Part shown: positions 1-11,836 of the stretch, piece after piece | Position numbering within the stretch: position 1 is the first letter of the stretch | Layout: the number at the start of each line of letters is the position of its first letter | Origin: Bacillota bacterium | GTDB lineage: Bacteria; Bacillota; Sulfobacillia; JAJZYS01; JAJYTV01 | Reading direction: 5' to 3' | Assembly: GCA_021847575.1 (NCBI GenBank) | Contig: JAJZQO010000022.1 | Location: 1 to 35,868 of the forward strand | Length of the DNA stretch: 35,868 nucleotides | Position numbers and translations under genes: made by a program | Notes under the pieces: generated by a model | The model's input: only the letters and a program-made list of their open reading frames with translations | Database searches by the model: none | Told to the model about the DNA's origin: nothing

Positions 1-64
1 CGCCCTCCCCGAGCTCCAGGCGCGCCAAGGCCGCAAGCCGCGCGACAAGTCCGCTCTCCGCCAA
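1..64 (-). CDS. gatC: GatC N-terminus (Asp/Glu-tRNA amidotransferase subunit C), partial at left edge
   Basis: Reading the minus strand inward from position 64 gives a TTG start followed by AESGLVARLAALARLELGEG, which runs off the window. The pattern of a short helix ending in L-A-R-L-E-L is the usual beginning of GatC, the small subunit of the GatCAB amidotransferase that converts misacylated Glu-tRNA(Gln) or Asp-tRNA(Asn). The start is supported by a strong AGGAGG (complement of 73-78), eight bases upstream of the TTG. Context agrees: pcrA-ligA-gatC is a common order in Bacillota, and here gatC follows on the same strand after two ABC-transporter genes. Only 21 codons are visible, so the call rests on motif plus context. 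Confidence 0.6.
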   Translation of the reverse strand, partial: MAESGLVARLAALARLELGEG

Positions 65-102
65 ACCGATCTCCTCCTGGACTACCGTTTGACCAGACGG
101 AA

Positions 103-126
103 GGGGCACCGCCTCAGCGGTGCCCC
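103..126. terminator. Perfect 10-bp hairpin between ABC ATPase and gatC
   Basis: GGGGCACCGC (103-112), a CTCA loop and GCGGTGCCCC (117-126) form a perfect stem. It lies just downstream of the stop (141) of the minus-strand ABC ATPase gene and upstream of the gatC ribosome binding site. There is no long T run, so it may be a weak terminator or a transcript-end stabiliser. It suggests gatC is transcribed at least partly on its own. Confidence 0.6.
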
Positions 127-140
127 TCCTCTGCGCAACA

Positions 141-1142
141 TCAGATCGTGCGCGCCAAGAGCTGCTGGTCGAAGCTCTTCCGGAAGTGGCAGGCCACCTG
201 ATGGCCGTCGCCCAGGTCGATCAGCGGTGGTTCCTCCTGCCGGCAGACCTCCTGCGCGTACATGCAGCGGGTGTGGAAGCGACAGCCCGCAGGCGGGTTC
301 ACCGGACTCGGCACGTCGCCCTGCAGGACGATGCGCTCGCGGTTGAGGTTCGGGTCGGGCACCGGGATCGCCGAGAGCAGGGCCTCCGTGTAGGGGTGCT
401 GCGGCCGCTGGAAGAGCTCTGCGGAATCGGACACCTCCACCAGCTTGCCCAGGTACATGACGCCGATTCGCGTCGACATGTGCTTCACGACGTTGAGGCC
501 GTGCGCGATGAAGACGTAGGTGAGGCCGAACTTGTCCTGCAGGTCGTTGAGGAGGTTCAGCACCTGCGACTGGATCGACACGTCGAGCGCGGAAACGGGC
601 TCGTCGCAGATGATCAGCTTCGGGTGCAGCGCGAGCGCGCGCGCGATGCCGATGCGCTGACGCTGGCCGCCCGAGAACTCGTGCGGGTAGCGCTTGATGT
701 GGTAGGCGGAAAGACCCACCGTCTCGAGCAGGTCGCGCACCTGCTCGTCCTTCGCCTTGCCCGAGGCGATGTGGTGCACCGTCAGAGGCTCCCCGACGAT
801 CTCGCCGACCGTCATGCGGGGGTTGAGGGACGAGTAGGGGTCCTGGAAGATGATCTGCATGTCGCGCCGCTGGCGGCGCAGCTCCTCGCGTCCCAGCCGG
901 AAGATCGACTTGCCCTCGAAGAGCACGTCGCCCGACGTCGCCTCGTCGAGGCGCAGCATGACGCGGCCCGTCGTGGTTTTGCCGCAGCCCGACTCGCCCA
1001 CGAGTCCGAACGTCTCGCCCGCGTAGACGTCGAAGCTGATGTCGTCGATCGCGTGCACATGCGCCCGCACCGTGGAGAAGAGACCACCACGGACGGGGAA
1101 GTACTTCTTGAGATTACGGACCGATACGAGCGGCTCGCTCAA
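141..1142 (-). CDS. Oligopeptide/dipeptide ABC transporter ATP-binding protein (DppF/OppF type)
   Basis: This 333-residue protein is the cytoplasmic nucleotide-binding subunit of a peptide or nickel-type ABC importer and powers uptake through permease partners not present in the window. Visible features are the Walker [10 protein letters not shown] at residues 49-57, the ABC signature SGGQRQR near 157-163, the Walker B LIICDEP near 176-182, and the C-terminal oligopeptide-transporter extension with [14 protein letters not shown]. The start is a TTG at 1142, overlapping the TGA stop of the preceding ATPase gene as TTGA, with GGGAGG upstream, so the two ATPases are translationally coupled. DppF, OppF and other members cannot be told apart from sequence alone, because substrate choice lies in the missing binding protein and permeases. 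Confidence 0.92.
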   Translation of the reverse strand: MSEPLVSVRNLKKYFPVRGGLFSTVRAHVHAIDDISFDVYAGETFGLVGESGCGKTTTGRVMLRLDEATSGDVLFEGKSIFRLGREELRRQRRDMQIIFQDPYSSLNPRMTVGEIVGEPLTVHHIASGKAKDEQVRDLLETVGLSAYHIKRYPHEFSGGQRQRIGIARALALHPKLIICDEPVSALDVSIQSQVLNLLNDLQDKFGLTYVFIAHGLNVVKHMSTRIGVMYLGKLVEVSDSAELFQRPQHPYTEALLSAIPVPDPNLNRERIVLQGDVPSPVNPPAGCRFHTRCMYAQEVCRQEEPPLIDLGDGHQVACHFRKSFDQQLLARTI

Positions 1143-2128
1143 GATGCTTCAACCTCCCTGCGCTCGCTCGGCGGAATGATGCAGCGCGCCTCGGCACCCT
1201 CGCCCACATCGACGAGGGCGGGGGGGGCGGCGTTGCAGCGCTCCTCGGCGTAGGGGCAGCGCGGCGCGAACCGGCAGCCCGACGGCATGTGCAGCGGGTT
1301 CGGCACGATGCCCTCGATCGTGTGCAGGCGTCCCGGCGGCCGGTCGAGCCGCGGGATCGAACTCAGCAGGCCCTCGGTGTACGGGTGGTAGGGCCGGCGG
1401 TACAGCGTCTTGACATCGGCCTCCTCCACCACCTGGCCGCCGTACATGACGACGACGCGCTGGGCCATCTCGGCGACGACGCCGAGGTCGTGCGTGATGA
1501 ACAGGATCGACATGCCGTACTGGTCCTTGAGCTCCTTCATGAGCTCGAGGATCTGCGCCTGGATCGTCACGTCGAGGGCGGTCGTCGGCTCGTCCGCGAT
1601 CAGCAGCTTCGGCTTGCAGGCCAGCGCCATGGCAATCATGACCCTCTGCCGCATGCCTCCGGACATCTGGTGCGGATACTCGTGCACGCGCCGCTCCGGC
1701 AGCGAAATGCCCACGCGGCGGAGCATGTCGACGGTCTGGTCCATGGCGTCCTTCTTGCTGATGTCCTGGTGGATCAGCAAGGTCTCGGCGATCTGGTCCC
1801 CGATCGTGTAGACGGGATTCAGCGACGTCATCGGCTCCTGGAAAATCATCGAGATCTCGTTGCCGCGCAGCTGGCGCATCTCGCCGTCGCTGATCTTGGT
1901 CAAATCCTTGCCGCGGAACATGATGGACCCCGACGCGATCCGTCCGGGCGGTTGCAGGAGGCGCATGATGGAGAAAGCCGAGACGCTCTTGCCGCAGCCC
2001 GACTCACCGACAATGCCCAGCGTCTCACCCTCGTCAATGGAGAACGAGACGCCGTCTACAGCCTTTACGAGCCCGTCGTCCGTCGGGAATTCGGTGTGGA
2101 GGTCCGTAACCCTGAGGAGCTCCGCCAA
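1139..2128 (-). CDS. Oligopeptide/dipeptide ABC transporter ATP-binding protein (DppD/OppD type)
   Basis: This is a 329-residue nucleotide-binding subunit of a peptide-family ABC importer and pairs with the next gene to form the heterodimeric ATPase. Walker A is GESGCGKS at residues 41-48, the signature is SGGMRQR, and Walker B is LLIADEP. The C-terminal extension has the cysteine-rich [14 protein letters not shown] of this family; such cysteines bind a [4Fe-4S] cluster in some dipeptide transporters. The start is TTG at 2128, preceded by a GGGGG ribosome binding site about eight bases upstream. Only 62 bases separate it from the ligA stop, so it could be read through from pcrA-ligA. No permease or substrate-binding gene is nearby. 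Confidence 0.92.
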   Translation of the reverse strand: MAELLRVTDLHTEFPTDDGLVKAVDGVSFSIDEGETLGIVGESGCGKSVSAFSIMRLLQPPGRIASGSIMFRGKDLTKISDGEMRQLRGNEISMIFQEPMTSLNPVYTIGDQIAETLLIHQDISKKDAMDQTVDMLRRVGISLPERRVHEYPHQMSGGMRQRVMIAMALACKPKLLIADEPTTALDVTIQAQILELMKELKDQYGMSILFITHDLGVVAEMAQRVVVMYGGQVVEEADVKTLYRRPYHPYTEGLLSSIPRLDRPPGRLHTIEGIVPNPLHMPSGCRFAPRCPYAEERCNAAPPALVDVGEGAEARCIIPPSERREVEAS

Positions 2129-2190
2129 ACCTGTTCCCCCTTAAACCATGCACAACGAAAATCACACCAAGATTGGACTATTCGCCGGTG

Positions 2191-6392
<4,202 letters not shown>

Positions 6393-6461
6393 ATGATCTA
6401 GTATAAGGCGAAGCCGTCCCGCTTGCAGATCGCTCTGCGGCGAAGTGGCAAGCAGGCAAGC

Positions 6462-6484
6462 GCGAAGACCGCATTAATCTTCGC
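6462..6484. repeat. Inverted repeat in the pcrA/uppP divergent intergenic region
   Basis: GCGAAGA (6462-6468) and TCTTCGC (6478-6484) are perfect 7-base arms around a loop containing ATTAAT. They sit in the 180-base region between the divergent pcrA and uppP starts, the only clearly non-coding stretch there. They could be an operator or an RNA hairpin near the 5' end of either transcript. No convincing sigma-A promoter pair was found, so function is unknown. Confidence 0.35.
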
Positions 6485-6572
6485 TGAATGCCCATGTATT
6501 GGGCAGGACCGCTCCAGTGCACGCTAGAAACAGAAAACGCCCGGCAAAGGCACGCCAGACGGAGGGATACGC

Positions 6573-7403
6573 CTGCACGCGATCGAGGTCATCGTCCTCG
6601 CCATCATCCAGGGTCTTACCGAACTCTTCCCCATTAGCTCAGTCGGACACAACGTCATCATCCCGAGACTGCTCGGCTGGCACCTCAACCAGACCGGCCC
6701 CGCGTTCCTGCCCTTCGTCGTCGTGCTGCACCTCGGCACCGCCGTGGCGCTCCTGGTCTTCTTCTGGCAGGACTGGATCGACGTCGTGCGCGGCATCTTC
6801 GGCCGCGGTGACGATGTCGAGGCGAACCGCCACCTCTTCGACCTGCTGCTCGTCGGCACGATCCCGGCCATCTTCCTCGGCTTCTTCTTCGAGAGCTTCT
6901 TCAAGTCGCTGTTCGGCTCGCTCGCACTCGCGTCGGTGATGCTGGTCGTCAACGGGCTCGTGCTCTACTTCGGCGGGCGCCTGCGCCGCCAGGGCGAGAA
7001 GACGCTCGCGGACATCGGCTGGCGCGAGGCGATCGTCGTCGGCCTGGCCGAGTCCGCCGCGCTCATCCCCGGCATCTCGCGCGACGGCGCGAGCATGGTC
7101 GCTGGCCTCAGGTACGGCCTCAAGACAACCGAGGCGGCGCGCTACGCGTTCCTGCTGGCCTTTCCCGTCATCCTCGGCGCCGGCGTGCTCGAGGTGCCCA
7201 AACTGACCGCCGGCAGCATCGCGCCCGGCATGCTGCCGCTGGCCGTGCTCGGCGGCGCGGTCGCCGCCGTCGTCGCCTACTTCTCGGTCGCATTCCTGAC
7301 GCGGTATTTCCGCCAGAGCCAGGGCGAGGCGCTGCGGCCCTTCGCCTACTACTGCTGGTTCGTCGGACTCGTGGGCGTGCTGGGCGCTGTCCTGCACTTC
7401 TGA
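6573..7403 (+). CDS. uppP: Undecaprenyl-diphosphatase UppP (BacA)
   Basis: This membrane phosphatase recycles undecaprenyl pyrophosphate to the monophosphate lipid carrier for peptidoglycan synthesis. The first ATG (6723) would delete the essential N-terminal motif. Translation in the same frame from a CTG at 6573 gives HAIEVIVLAIIQGLTELFPI, which contains the catalytic Q-x-x-x-E and the FPISS-x-GH loop. GGAGGG at 6561-6566 lies six bases before that CTG, so a CTG start is favoured, giving 276 residues, a normal family length. The second catalytic loop reads PGISRDGASM: the serine-arginine pair is kept, while the following S and T of the usual PGxSRSGAT are D and S. Several hydrophobic membrane segments follow. 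Confidence 0.93.
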   Translation: MHAIEVIVLAIIQGLTELFPISSVGHNVIIPRLLGWHLNQTGPAFLPFVVVLHLGTAVALLVFFWQDWIDVVRGIFGRGDDVEANRHLFDLLLVGTIPAIFLGFFFESFFKSLFGSLALASVMLVVNGLVLYFGGRLRRQGEKTLADIGWREAIVVGLAESAALIPGISRDGASMVAGLRYGLKTTEAARYAFLLAFPVILGAGVLEVPKLTAGSIAPGMLPLAVLGGAVAAVVAYFSVAFLTRYFRQSQGEALRPFAYYCWFVGLVGVLGAVLHF

Positions 7404-7420
7404 TCGGGCACGCTCTACAG

Positions 7421-7450
7421 CCAGAGGGCCGGCCTGCGCCGTCCCTCTGG
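7421..7450 (+). terminator. Hairpin downstream of uppP
   Basis: CCAGAGGG (7421-7428) pairs perfectly with CCCTCTGG (7443-7450) around a 14-base GC-rich loop. It begins 18 bases after the uppP stop. No strong T run follows, but the position suggests a transcription terminator. Confidence 0.55.
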
Positions 7451-7522
7451 CTTGCGCCGCCTCCGCCGCCCTAGGCCCATTTGCCAGTCTCGCGAAGCCG
7501 CCTTCCTGCCACGCTATCAGGC

Positions 7523-8659
7523 ATGAGCCAGCGCACATTTCTTTCCGCGTTTCTCGCGCTCCTTGGCGCGGCCGCGCTCGCACCCGCGGCCGCCGCCTTC
7601 ACGCCGCTGACCCCAGAGGAGCGGGCCGTCAAGACCGCCCTCACCGATCTCGTCCGCCGGGAGGACGCCGCGATCCTCGCGGGCGACGGCAGGCGCCTGC
7701 GCTCCGTCTTCCTGCCCGGCAAGGCCTCGCTCCCGGCGCTCGGCGAGGCCCTGCAGCGCCGCGCGTTCCTCACGGCATGGTCAGCGGCGCGCGGCATCGA
7801 GCTCACGTCGGTCGCCGTCTCGCTGCGCACGCCGCACATCGCCTTTCGCGCGCGCGACAGGGCCCAGGTCTACGCCGTGGTCTCCGAGGCCTACAGGTAC
7901 CGCTATCTGCCAGGCGGCGAGGGCGAGGGGGCCTTCGGACTCGGCGTGCGCCACGACTACCTCCTCGCGCGCGAGGGCGGTCGCTGGTACATCCGCGCCG
8001 ACTACTTCACCGACCCGCTCGACCAGGATACGCGCATCCCGTCGTCCGCGCAGCCGGCTGCCGGCGCCACCCTGCCCACGGCGCACCCGTCCCCTGTGCC
8101 CCCGCACGTGGCAAACGCGGCCGTCCAGTACGCCGACCGCTATTGCGGGGCCGCCCCGGGCTGCGGCAACGGAGGCCTCTACAACAGCCGCTACAACAAC
8201 TACAACGGCGACGGCGGCGACTGCACGAACTTCATCTCGCAGGCCCTCAAGGCCGGCGGATTCCGCGAGAGCGGCGCCTGGAGCTACGATTGGCGCCTGG
8301 GCGAGGGCAGCCGCGCCTGGTCGAACGCGGAGGGCCTGCGCGACTACCTCGACCGGTCCGGCAGAGCGGAGCTTTTCGCGATCGGCCCCTACGCCGCCTT
8401 GACGCGCCCGACCGCGCGGTTCCCCGCAGGGGCCGCGCGAGCCCTGCGCGAGGGCGACCTGATCATCTACGTCGAAGGCGGCGCTGCCGTGCACACGGGC
8501 ATCGTCGTGGCCTACGACGCGCGCGGCGCGCCGCTCGTGGACACGCATACGAGCGACCGCTACCACGTGCCCTGGGATCTCGGCTGGGACCGGACGACGC
8601 GCTACCTGCTCTGGCACGTGGCCTACCCCTTGCCGCGCGAGGCGACCCGCGCCAACTGA
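7523..8659 (+). CDS. Secreted amidase-domain protein
   Basis: The predicted 378-residue product begins at ATG 7523 with a classic signal peptide (MSQRTF, then an Ala/Leu-rich core ending near AAAAF), so it should be exported. An N-terminal region of about 150 residues resembles the unknown helical/beta segment found before the putative amidase domain (Amidase_6 type). The C-terminal half carries the domain hallmarks: YNNYNGDGGDCTNFISQAL with the likely catalytic cysteine, a G-D-L-I-I-Y segment, and H-T-G-I-V plus DTHTSDR segments supplying histidines. Such proteins are common in spore-formers and are thought to act on peptide or cell-wall amide bonds, but no substrate is established. An upstream in-frame TTG (7481) would spoil the signal peptide. 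Confidence 0.82.
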   Translation: MSQRTFLSAFLALLGAAALAPAAAAFTPLTPEERAVKTALTDLVRREDAAILAGDGRRLRSVFLPGKASLPALGEALQRRAFLTAWSAARGIELTSVAVSLRTPHIAFRARDRAQVYAVVSEAYRYRYLPGGEGEGAFGLGVRHDYLLAREGGRWYIRADYFTDPLDQDTRIPSSAQPAAGATLPTAHPSPVPPHVANAAVQYADRYCGAAPGCGNGGLYNSRYNNYNGDGGDCTNFISQALKAGGFRESGAWSYDWRLGEGSRAWSNAEGLRDYLDRSGRAELFAIGPYAALTRPTARFPAGAARALREGDLIIYVEGGAAVHTGIVVAYDARGAPLVDTHTSDRYHVPWDLGWDRTTRYLLWHVAYPLPREATRAN

Positions 8660-8676
8660 TCTCCGCCGGGCACGCC

Positions 8677-8708
8677 TTGCGGGCGGGACCCGGGGGCCCC
8701 GCCCGCAA
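8677..8708. terminator. Strong bidirectional hairpin between convergent genes
   Basis: TTGCGGGCGGG (8677-8687) and CCCGCCCGCAA (8698-8708) form a perfect 11-bp stem around a 10-base loop. It sits in the 58-base gap between the convergent amidase gene and the last gene of the beta-oxidation operon. Its ends read AA on one strand and TT on the other. It probably terminates both transcripts. Confidence 0.75.
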
Positions 8709-8717
8709 CCCTGGCCG

Positions 8718-9494
8718 TCAGCGGCCCGTGAAGTTCGGCCTGCGCTTCTGCAGAAACGCCATCACGCCTTCCGCCGCGTCCTGCGTTTGCGTGAGGCCTT
8801 CCATCGCCACGCCCTCGCGGCCGTGCCCCGCCGCTGGGCCTTCTTCCGCCCAGGTCCGCACCGCGTCCTTCGCCGCCTGCAGCGCGAGCGGGGGCTTCTC
8901 CGCCAGCCGACGCGCGAGGTTGCGCGCCTGGTCCTTGAGTTCGTCGTCGGGGTAGGCGTGCAGCACGAGTCCGATGGCCTCCGCCTCCTCGGCGCGCATC
9001 AGGCGCCCGCTCAGGATCAGCTCCGCCGCGCGCTGCTGGCCGATGGCGGCCGGCAGGCGCTGCGTGCCGCCCCAGCCCGGGATGATGCCGAGGTTGATCT
9101 CCGGCTGGCCGAAGCGCGCCGAGAGCGCGCAGATGCGCAGGTCGGCGAGCAGGGCGAGCTCGAGTCCGCCGCCGACGCAGAGGCCGTTCACGGCGGCGAT
9201 GAGCGGCTTTGGGAAGCCCGCGAGCTCGCGATAGACCTCCCGCCCGCGCTGCATCAGCGCGAGGGGGCCCGTCTGGGCGGCCGAGGCGAGGTCCGCCCCC
9301 GCGGAGAAGATCGCGCCCTCACCGGTCAGCACGGCGACGCGCACCGCCTCGTCCGCCTTGAGGCGCCTGAACGCGCCCAGCAGGGCCTCGAGCACGTCGC
9401 CGGAGATGGCGTTCACGGGGGGGTGCGCCAGCGTCAGGGTGGCGACATGGTCATCGAGCGCCACCCGCACGAGGTCCGTGCTCTCAGTACTCAA
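8718..9494 (-). CDS. Enoyl-CoA hydratase/isomerase family protein
   Basis: This 258-residue crotonase-fold enzyme hydrates trans-2-enoyl-CoA to 3-hydroxyacyl-CoA, the second step of beta-oxidation. The oxyanion-hole segments are seen in SAGADL and GGGLELALLADL. Both catalytic glutamates of true hydratases are present, in GGGLELAL and in FGQPEINLGIIPGWGGTQRL. The start is a TTG at 9494 with GGAGGGG seven bases upstream, and it overlaps the preceding gene by 11 bases. It is the last gene of the operon, followed by a strong hairpin. Exact chain-length preference cannot be read from the sequence. Confidence 0.93.
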   Translation of the reverse strand: MSTESTDLVRVALDDHVATLTLAHPPVNAISGDVLEALLGAFRRLKADEAVRVAVLTGEGAIFSAGADLASAAQTGPLALMQRGREVYRELAGFPKPLIAAVNGLCVGGGLELALLADLRICALSARFGQPEINLGIIPGWGGTQRLPAAIGQQRAAELILSGRLMRAEEAEAIGLVLHAYPDDELKDQARNLARRLAEKPPLALQAAKDAVRTWAEEGPAAGHGREGVAMEGLTQTQDAAEGVMAFLQKRRPNFTGR

Positions 9495-9792
9495 GGAATC
9501 CCCTCCCCGCCTCGAGACCCGTGCGGCCGGCGGTGACGAGGTCCCTCAGGCGCCGCGGCGGGGCGAAGCGCTCGCCCCAGCGCGCCTCGAGTTCCTCGAG
9601 GCGCCTCAGGACCGAGTCGAGCCCCTGCTTGTCGGCCGCGGCCAAAGGCCCCTCGGGCAACCCCGCGCCGGCGCGCATCGCGATGTCGATCTCGCGCGCG
9701 CTCGAGATGCCCTCGTCGAGGCAGCGCACCGCCTCGAGCAGCACAGCGTAGCGGAAGCGGTCCAGCAGTTCCTGTTCCCTCTCGTCGGCCAT
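9484..9792 (-). CDS. Free-standing 3-hydroxyacyl-CoA dehydrogenase C-terminal domain protein
   Basis: This 102-residue protein consists only of the helical 3HCDH C-terminal domain. Typical features are R-x-x-x-A-V-L-L-E-A-V-R-C-L-D-E-G, then DIAMRAGAGLPEGPL, and finally AGRTGLEAGRGF. It has no NAD-binding domain. In fused FadB/FadJ enzymes two such domains follow the NAD domain, and the second lacks catalytic residues and shapes the dimer. The ATG at 9792 has AGGAGG eight bases upstream and begins 12 bases after the full-length dehydrogenase stop. It probably acts as a separate accessory chain for the neighbouring dehydrogenase and hydratase; this role is inferred. Confidence 0.85.
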   Translation of the reverse strand: MADEREQELLDRFRYAVLLEAVRCLDEGISSAREIDIAMRAGAGLPEGPLAAADKQGLDSVLRRLEELEARWGERFAPPRRLRDLVTAGRTGLEAGRGFLEY

Positions 9793-9804
9793 CTGCCCGT
9801 CCTC

Positions 9805-10656
9805 CTAGCCCGTGTACGTGTAGAAGCCCTGGCCGCTCTTCGCGCCGCGCTTGCCTGCGGCGACCAGTTCGGCGATGCGTTCGCCGAGGTCGAAGCGGTC
9901 GCCGTACGCGGCCTGGAGCGTCTGGGCGACCTCCTGCGCGATATCGAGGCCGAGCGCGTCGGCCAGGGCGTACGGGCCCATCGGCGCGAGGCCCGAGGCC
10001 GCCACCGCCGCATCGATCCGCGCCGGCTCGAGGCCGAGGTCACGCTCGGCGCGGAAGACCTCGGCGAGCCCCGCCATCAGCACGCGGTTCACGAGGAAGC
10101 CGGGGCATTCCTTGACGCGCACCGGGATGCGGCGGATACCCTCGACGAACTCGACGCCCGAGTCGAGCGTGTCCTCGTCTGTCGCTTCGCCGCCGATCAC
10201 TTCGACAAGGCGCATCACGGAGGCCGGGAAGAAGAAGTGCAGGCCAAGGAAGCGCGAGGGCTTCTCGAGACCCCGCGCGATCTCGCTCACGGGCAGGGCC
10301 GAGGTGTTGGTCGCCATGATGGCCGTGCGCGGCAGGTTCGCCTCGAGCTCCTTCAACACCGAACGCTTCAGCTCGAGCTTCTCCGGCACCGCCTCGATCG
10401 CCAGGTCCACGTCCGAAAAGCCCTGGTAGTCGAGCTGCGCTGTCACGAGCCCGAGGCGGTCCTCCGCCTCGCGCTCGGAAATGCGCCCGCGCTGCACGCG
10501 CCGCGCGTAGATGTCCCGGATGTGCGCCATGCCGCGCTCGAGTTGCTTGGGGTCCACGTCCTTGAGGAGGACGGGCAGGCCCGAAAGCGAGATCACCTGG
10601 GCGATCTCGGCGCCCATCGTGCCGGCGCCGATCACCGCCGCCTTGAAGACGTACAT
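9805..10656 (-). CDS. 3-hydroxyacyl-CoA dehydrogenase (3-hydroxybutyryl-CoA dehydrogenase type)
   Basis: The 283-residue enzyme oxidises 3-hydroxyacyl-CoA to 3-ketoacyl-CoA with NAD+, the third step of beta-oxidation. The N-terminal Rossmann motif is VIGAGTMGAEIA (residues 8-19). The family signature around the catalytic histidine is present (LGLHFFFPASVMRLVEVI), as are NTSALP and the C-terminal domain segment CPGFLVNRVL. The last residues GKRGAKSGQGFYTY are typical. The ATG overlaps the thiolase TGA by one base (TGATG). The protein belongs to the short, single-C-domain class, and a second C-domain is encoded by the next gene. Confidence 0.95.
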   Translation of the reverse strand: MYVFKAAVIGAGTMGAEIAQVISLSGLPVLLKDVDPKQLERGMAHIRDIYARRVQRGRISEREAEDRLGLVTAQLDYQGFSDVDLAIEAVPEKLELKRSVLKELEANLPRTAIMATNTSALPVSEIARGLEKPSRFLGLHFFFPASVMRLVEVIGGEATDEDTLDSGVEFVEGIRRIPVRVKECPGFLVNRVLMAGLAEVFRAERDLGLEPARIDAAVAASGLAPMGPYALADALGLDIAQEVAQTLQAAYGDRFDLGERIAELVAAGKRGAKSGQGFYTYTG

Positions 10657-11834
10657 CAGTCGGTCACCTCCACGATCACGCTGGCTCCCTGGCCGCCGCC
10701 GACGCAAAGTGTGGCGAGGCCGTAACGCACCCCGCGCCTGCGCATCTCGTGCACGAGCGTCGTGACGAGGCGCACGCCCGTCGCGCCGATCGGGTGGCCG
10801 AGGGCGAGAGCGCCGCCATTCACGTTGACGATGGCGCGATCGAAGCCCAGTTCGCGCTCGACGGCCAGATACTGCGCCGCGAAGGCCTCGTTGATCTCGA
10901 TCAGGCCGATGTCCTTCAGTTCGAGCCCCGCGCGGGCGAGCGCCTTGCGCGTCGCGCCGACCGGCCCGAGCCCCATGCGCCGCGGGTCCAGGCCGACGAA
11001 GGCGTAGCTGACGATGCGCGCGAGCGGCGCATGTCCTTCGGCCCTGGCCCAGTCCTCGTCGGCCAGCACCATCGCCGCCCCCGCGTCGTTGAGCGGCGAC
11101 GAGTTGCCCGGCGTGACGCGCCCGCCCTTGCGGAACGTCGCTGGCGCCGTCGCGAGGCGCTCGACGGAGAGGCCCGCAAGGACGCCCTCGTCCTGGCGCA
11201 GCACCTCTGCCTCGCCGCGCCGCGACGGGATCTCGACCGGCGCGATCTCGTCCTTGAAGACCCCCGAACGGCTGGCCTTGAAGGCCTTCTGGTGGCTCAG
11301 GACGGCGAGTTCGTCCATCTCGCGCCGCGTAATGCCGTAGTCGTCCGCGAGGATCTCGGCCGTCTCGCCCATCACCATGCCGGTGTAGTAGTCCGTGAGC
11401 CCCTCCCAGATGCCATCGCGCACCTCGCCGTGCCTGAGGCGCATGCCCCAGCGTGCCCCGTACAAGAGGTACGGCGCCGTCGACATGCTCTCGGCGCCGC
11501 CGGCCAGCACGACCCGCGCCTCGCCGAGCGCGATCTGCTGCGCCGCCGAAACGATCGCCTGGATGCCGGATGCGCAGTTGCGCTGCACCGTGTAGGCGGG
11601 CACCTCGACAGGCAGGCCGAGCGCCAGCCCGACCTGGCGGGCCAGGTTCGCCTCCGCGATCGGCATGCCGCCGGAACCGAAGATCACCTCGTCCACCTGC
11701 TCCGGCTGGATGGCCGCCGCCTCGAGCGCAGCCTGGCCGGCCACGCGGCCGAGTTCGGTCGCGTGGACGTCGCGCAGGGCCCCGCCGAAGCTGCCGACTG
11801 GCGTCCGCTTCGCACTGAGAATGACTGTCGCCAA
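10656..11834 (-). CDS. Acetyl-CoA C-acyltransferase (thiolase II family)
   Basis: Thiolase cleaves 3-ketoacyl-CoA with CoA to acetyl-CoA and a shortened acyl-CoA, the last beta-oxidation step; related enzymes run in reverse in biosynthesis. The 392-residue length is typical. The nucleophilic cysteine is in QRNCASGIQA (C87), the catalytic histidine in GHPIGATG (H347), and the second active-site cysteine in LCVGGGQG (C377). The TTG start at 11834 follows the acyl-CoA ligase stop by two bases, with AGGAGG inside the end of that gene. Operon context favours a degradative 3-ketoacyl-CoA thiolase. Confidence 0.95.
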   Translation of the reverse strand: MATVILSAKRTPVGSFGGALRDVHATELGRVAGQAALEAAAIQPEQVDEVIFGSGGMPIAEANLARQVGLALGLPVEVPAYTVQRNCASGIQAIVSAAQQIALGEARVVLAGGAESMSTAPYLLYGARWGMRLRHGEVRDGIWEGLTDYYTGMVMGETAEILADDYGITRREMDELAVLSHQKAFKASRSGVFKDEIAPVEIPSRRGEAEVLRQDEGVLAGLSVERLATAPATFRKGGRVTPGNSSPLNDAGAAMVLADEDWARAEGHAPLARIVSYAFVGLDPRRMGLGPVGATRKALARAGLELKDIGLIEINEAFAAQYLAVERELGFDRAIVNVNGGALALGHPIGATGVRLVTTLVHEMRRRGVRYGLATLCVGGGQGASVIVEVTD

Positions 11835-11836
11835 CG

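Noticed and set aside
89-346. Plus-strand frame entering from the left edge
   Set aside because: It runs through a perfect hairpin and across the ABC ATPase gene on the other strand, and its translation has low complexity. The left 64 bases fit gatC on the minus strand better.
6400-6428. Possible pcrA promoter with TATACT and CTGCAA 17 bases apart on the minus strand
   Set aside because: The -35 matches the consensus poorly, and the -10 is only seven bases from the ATG, which would make a leaderless transcript. Too weak to call.
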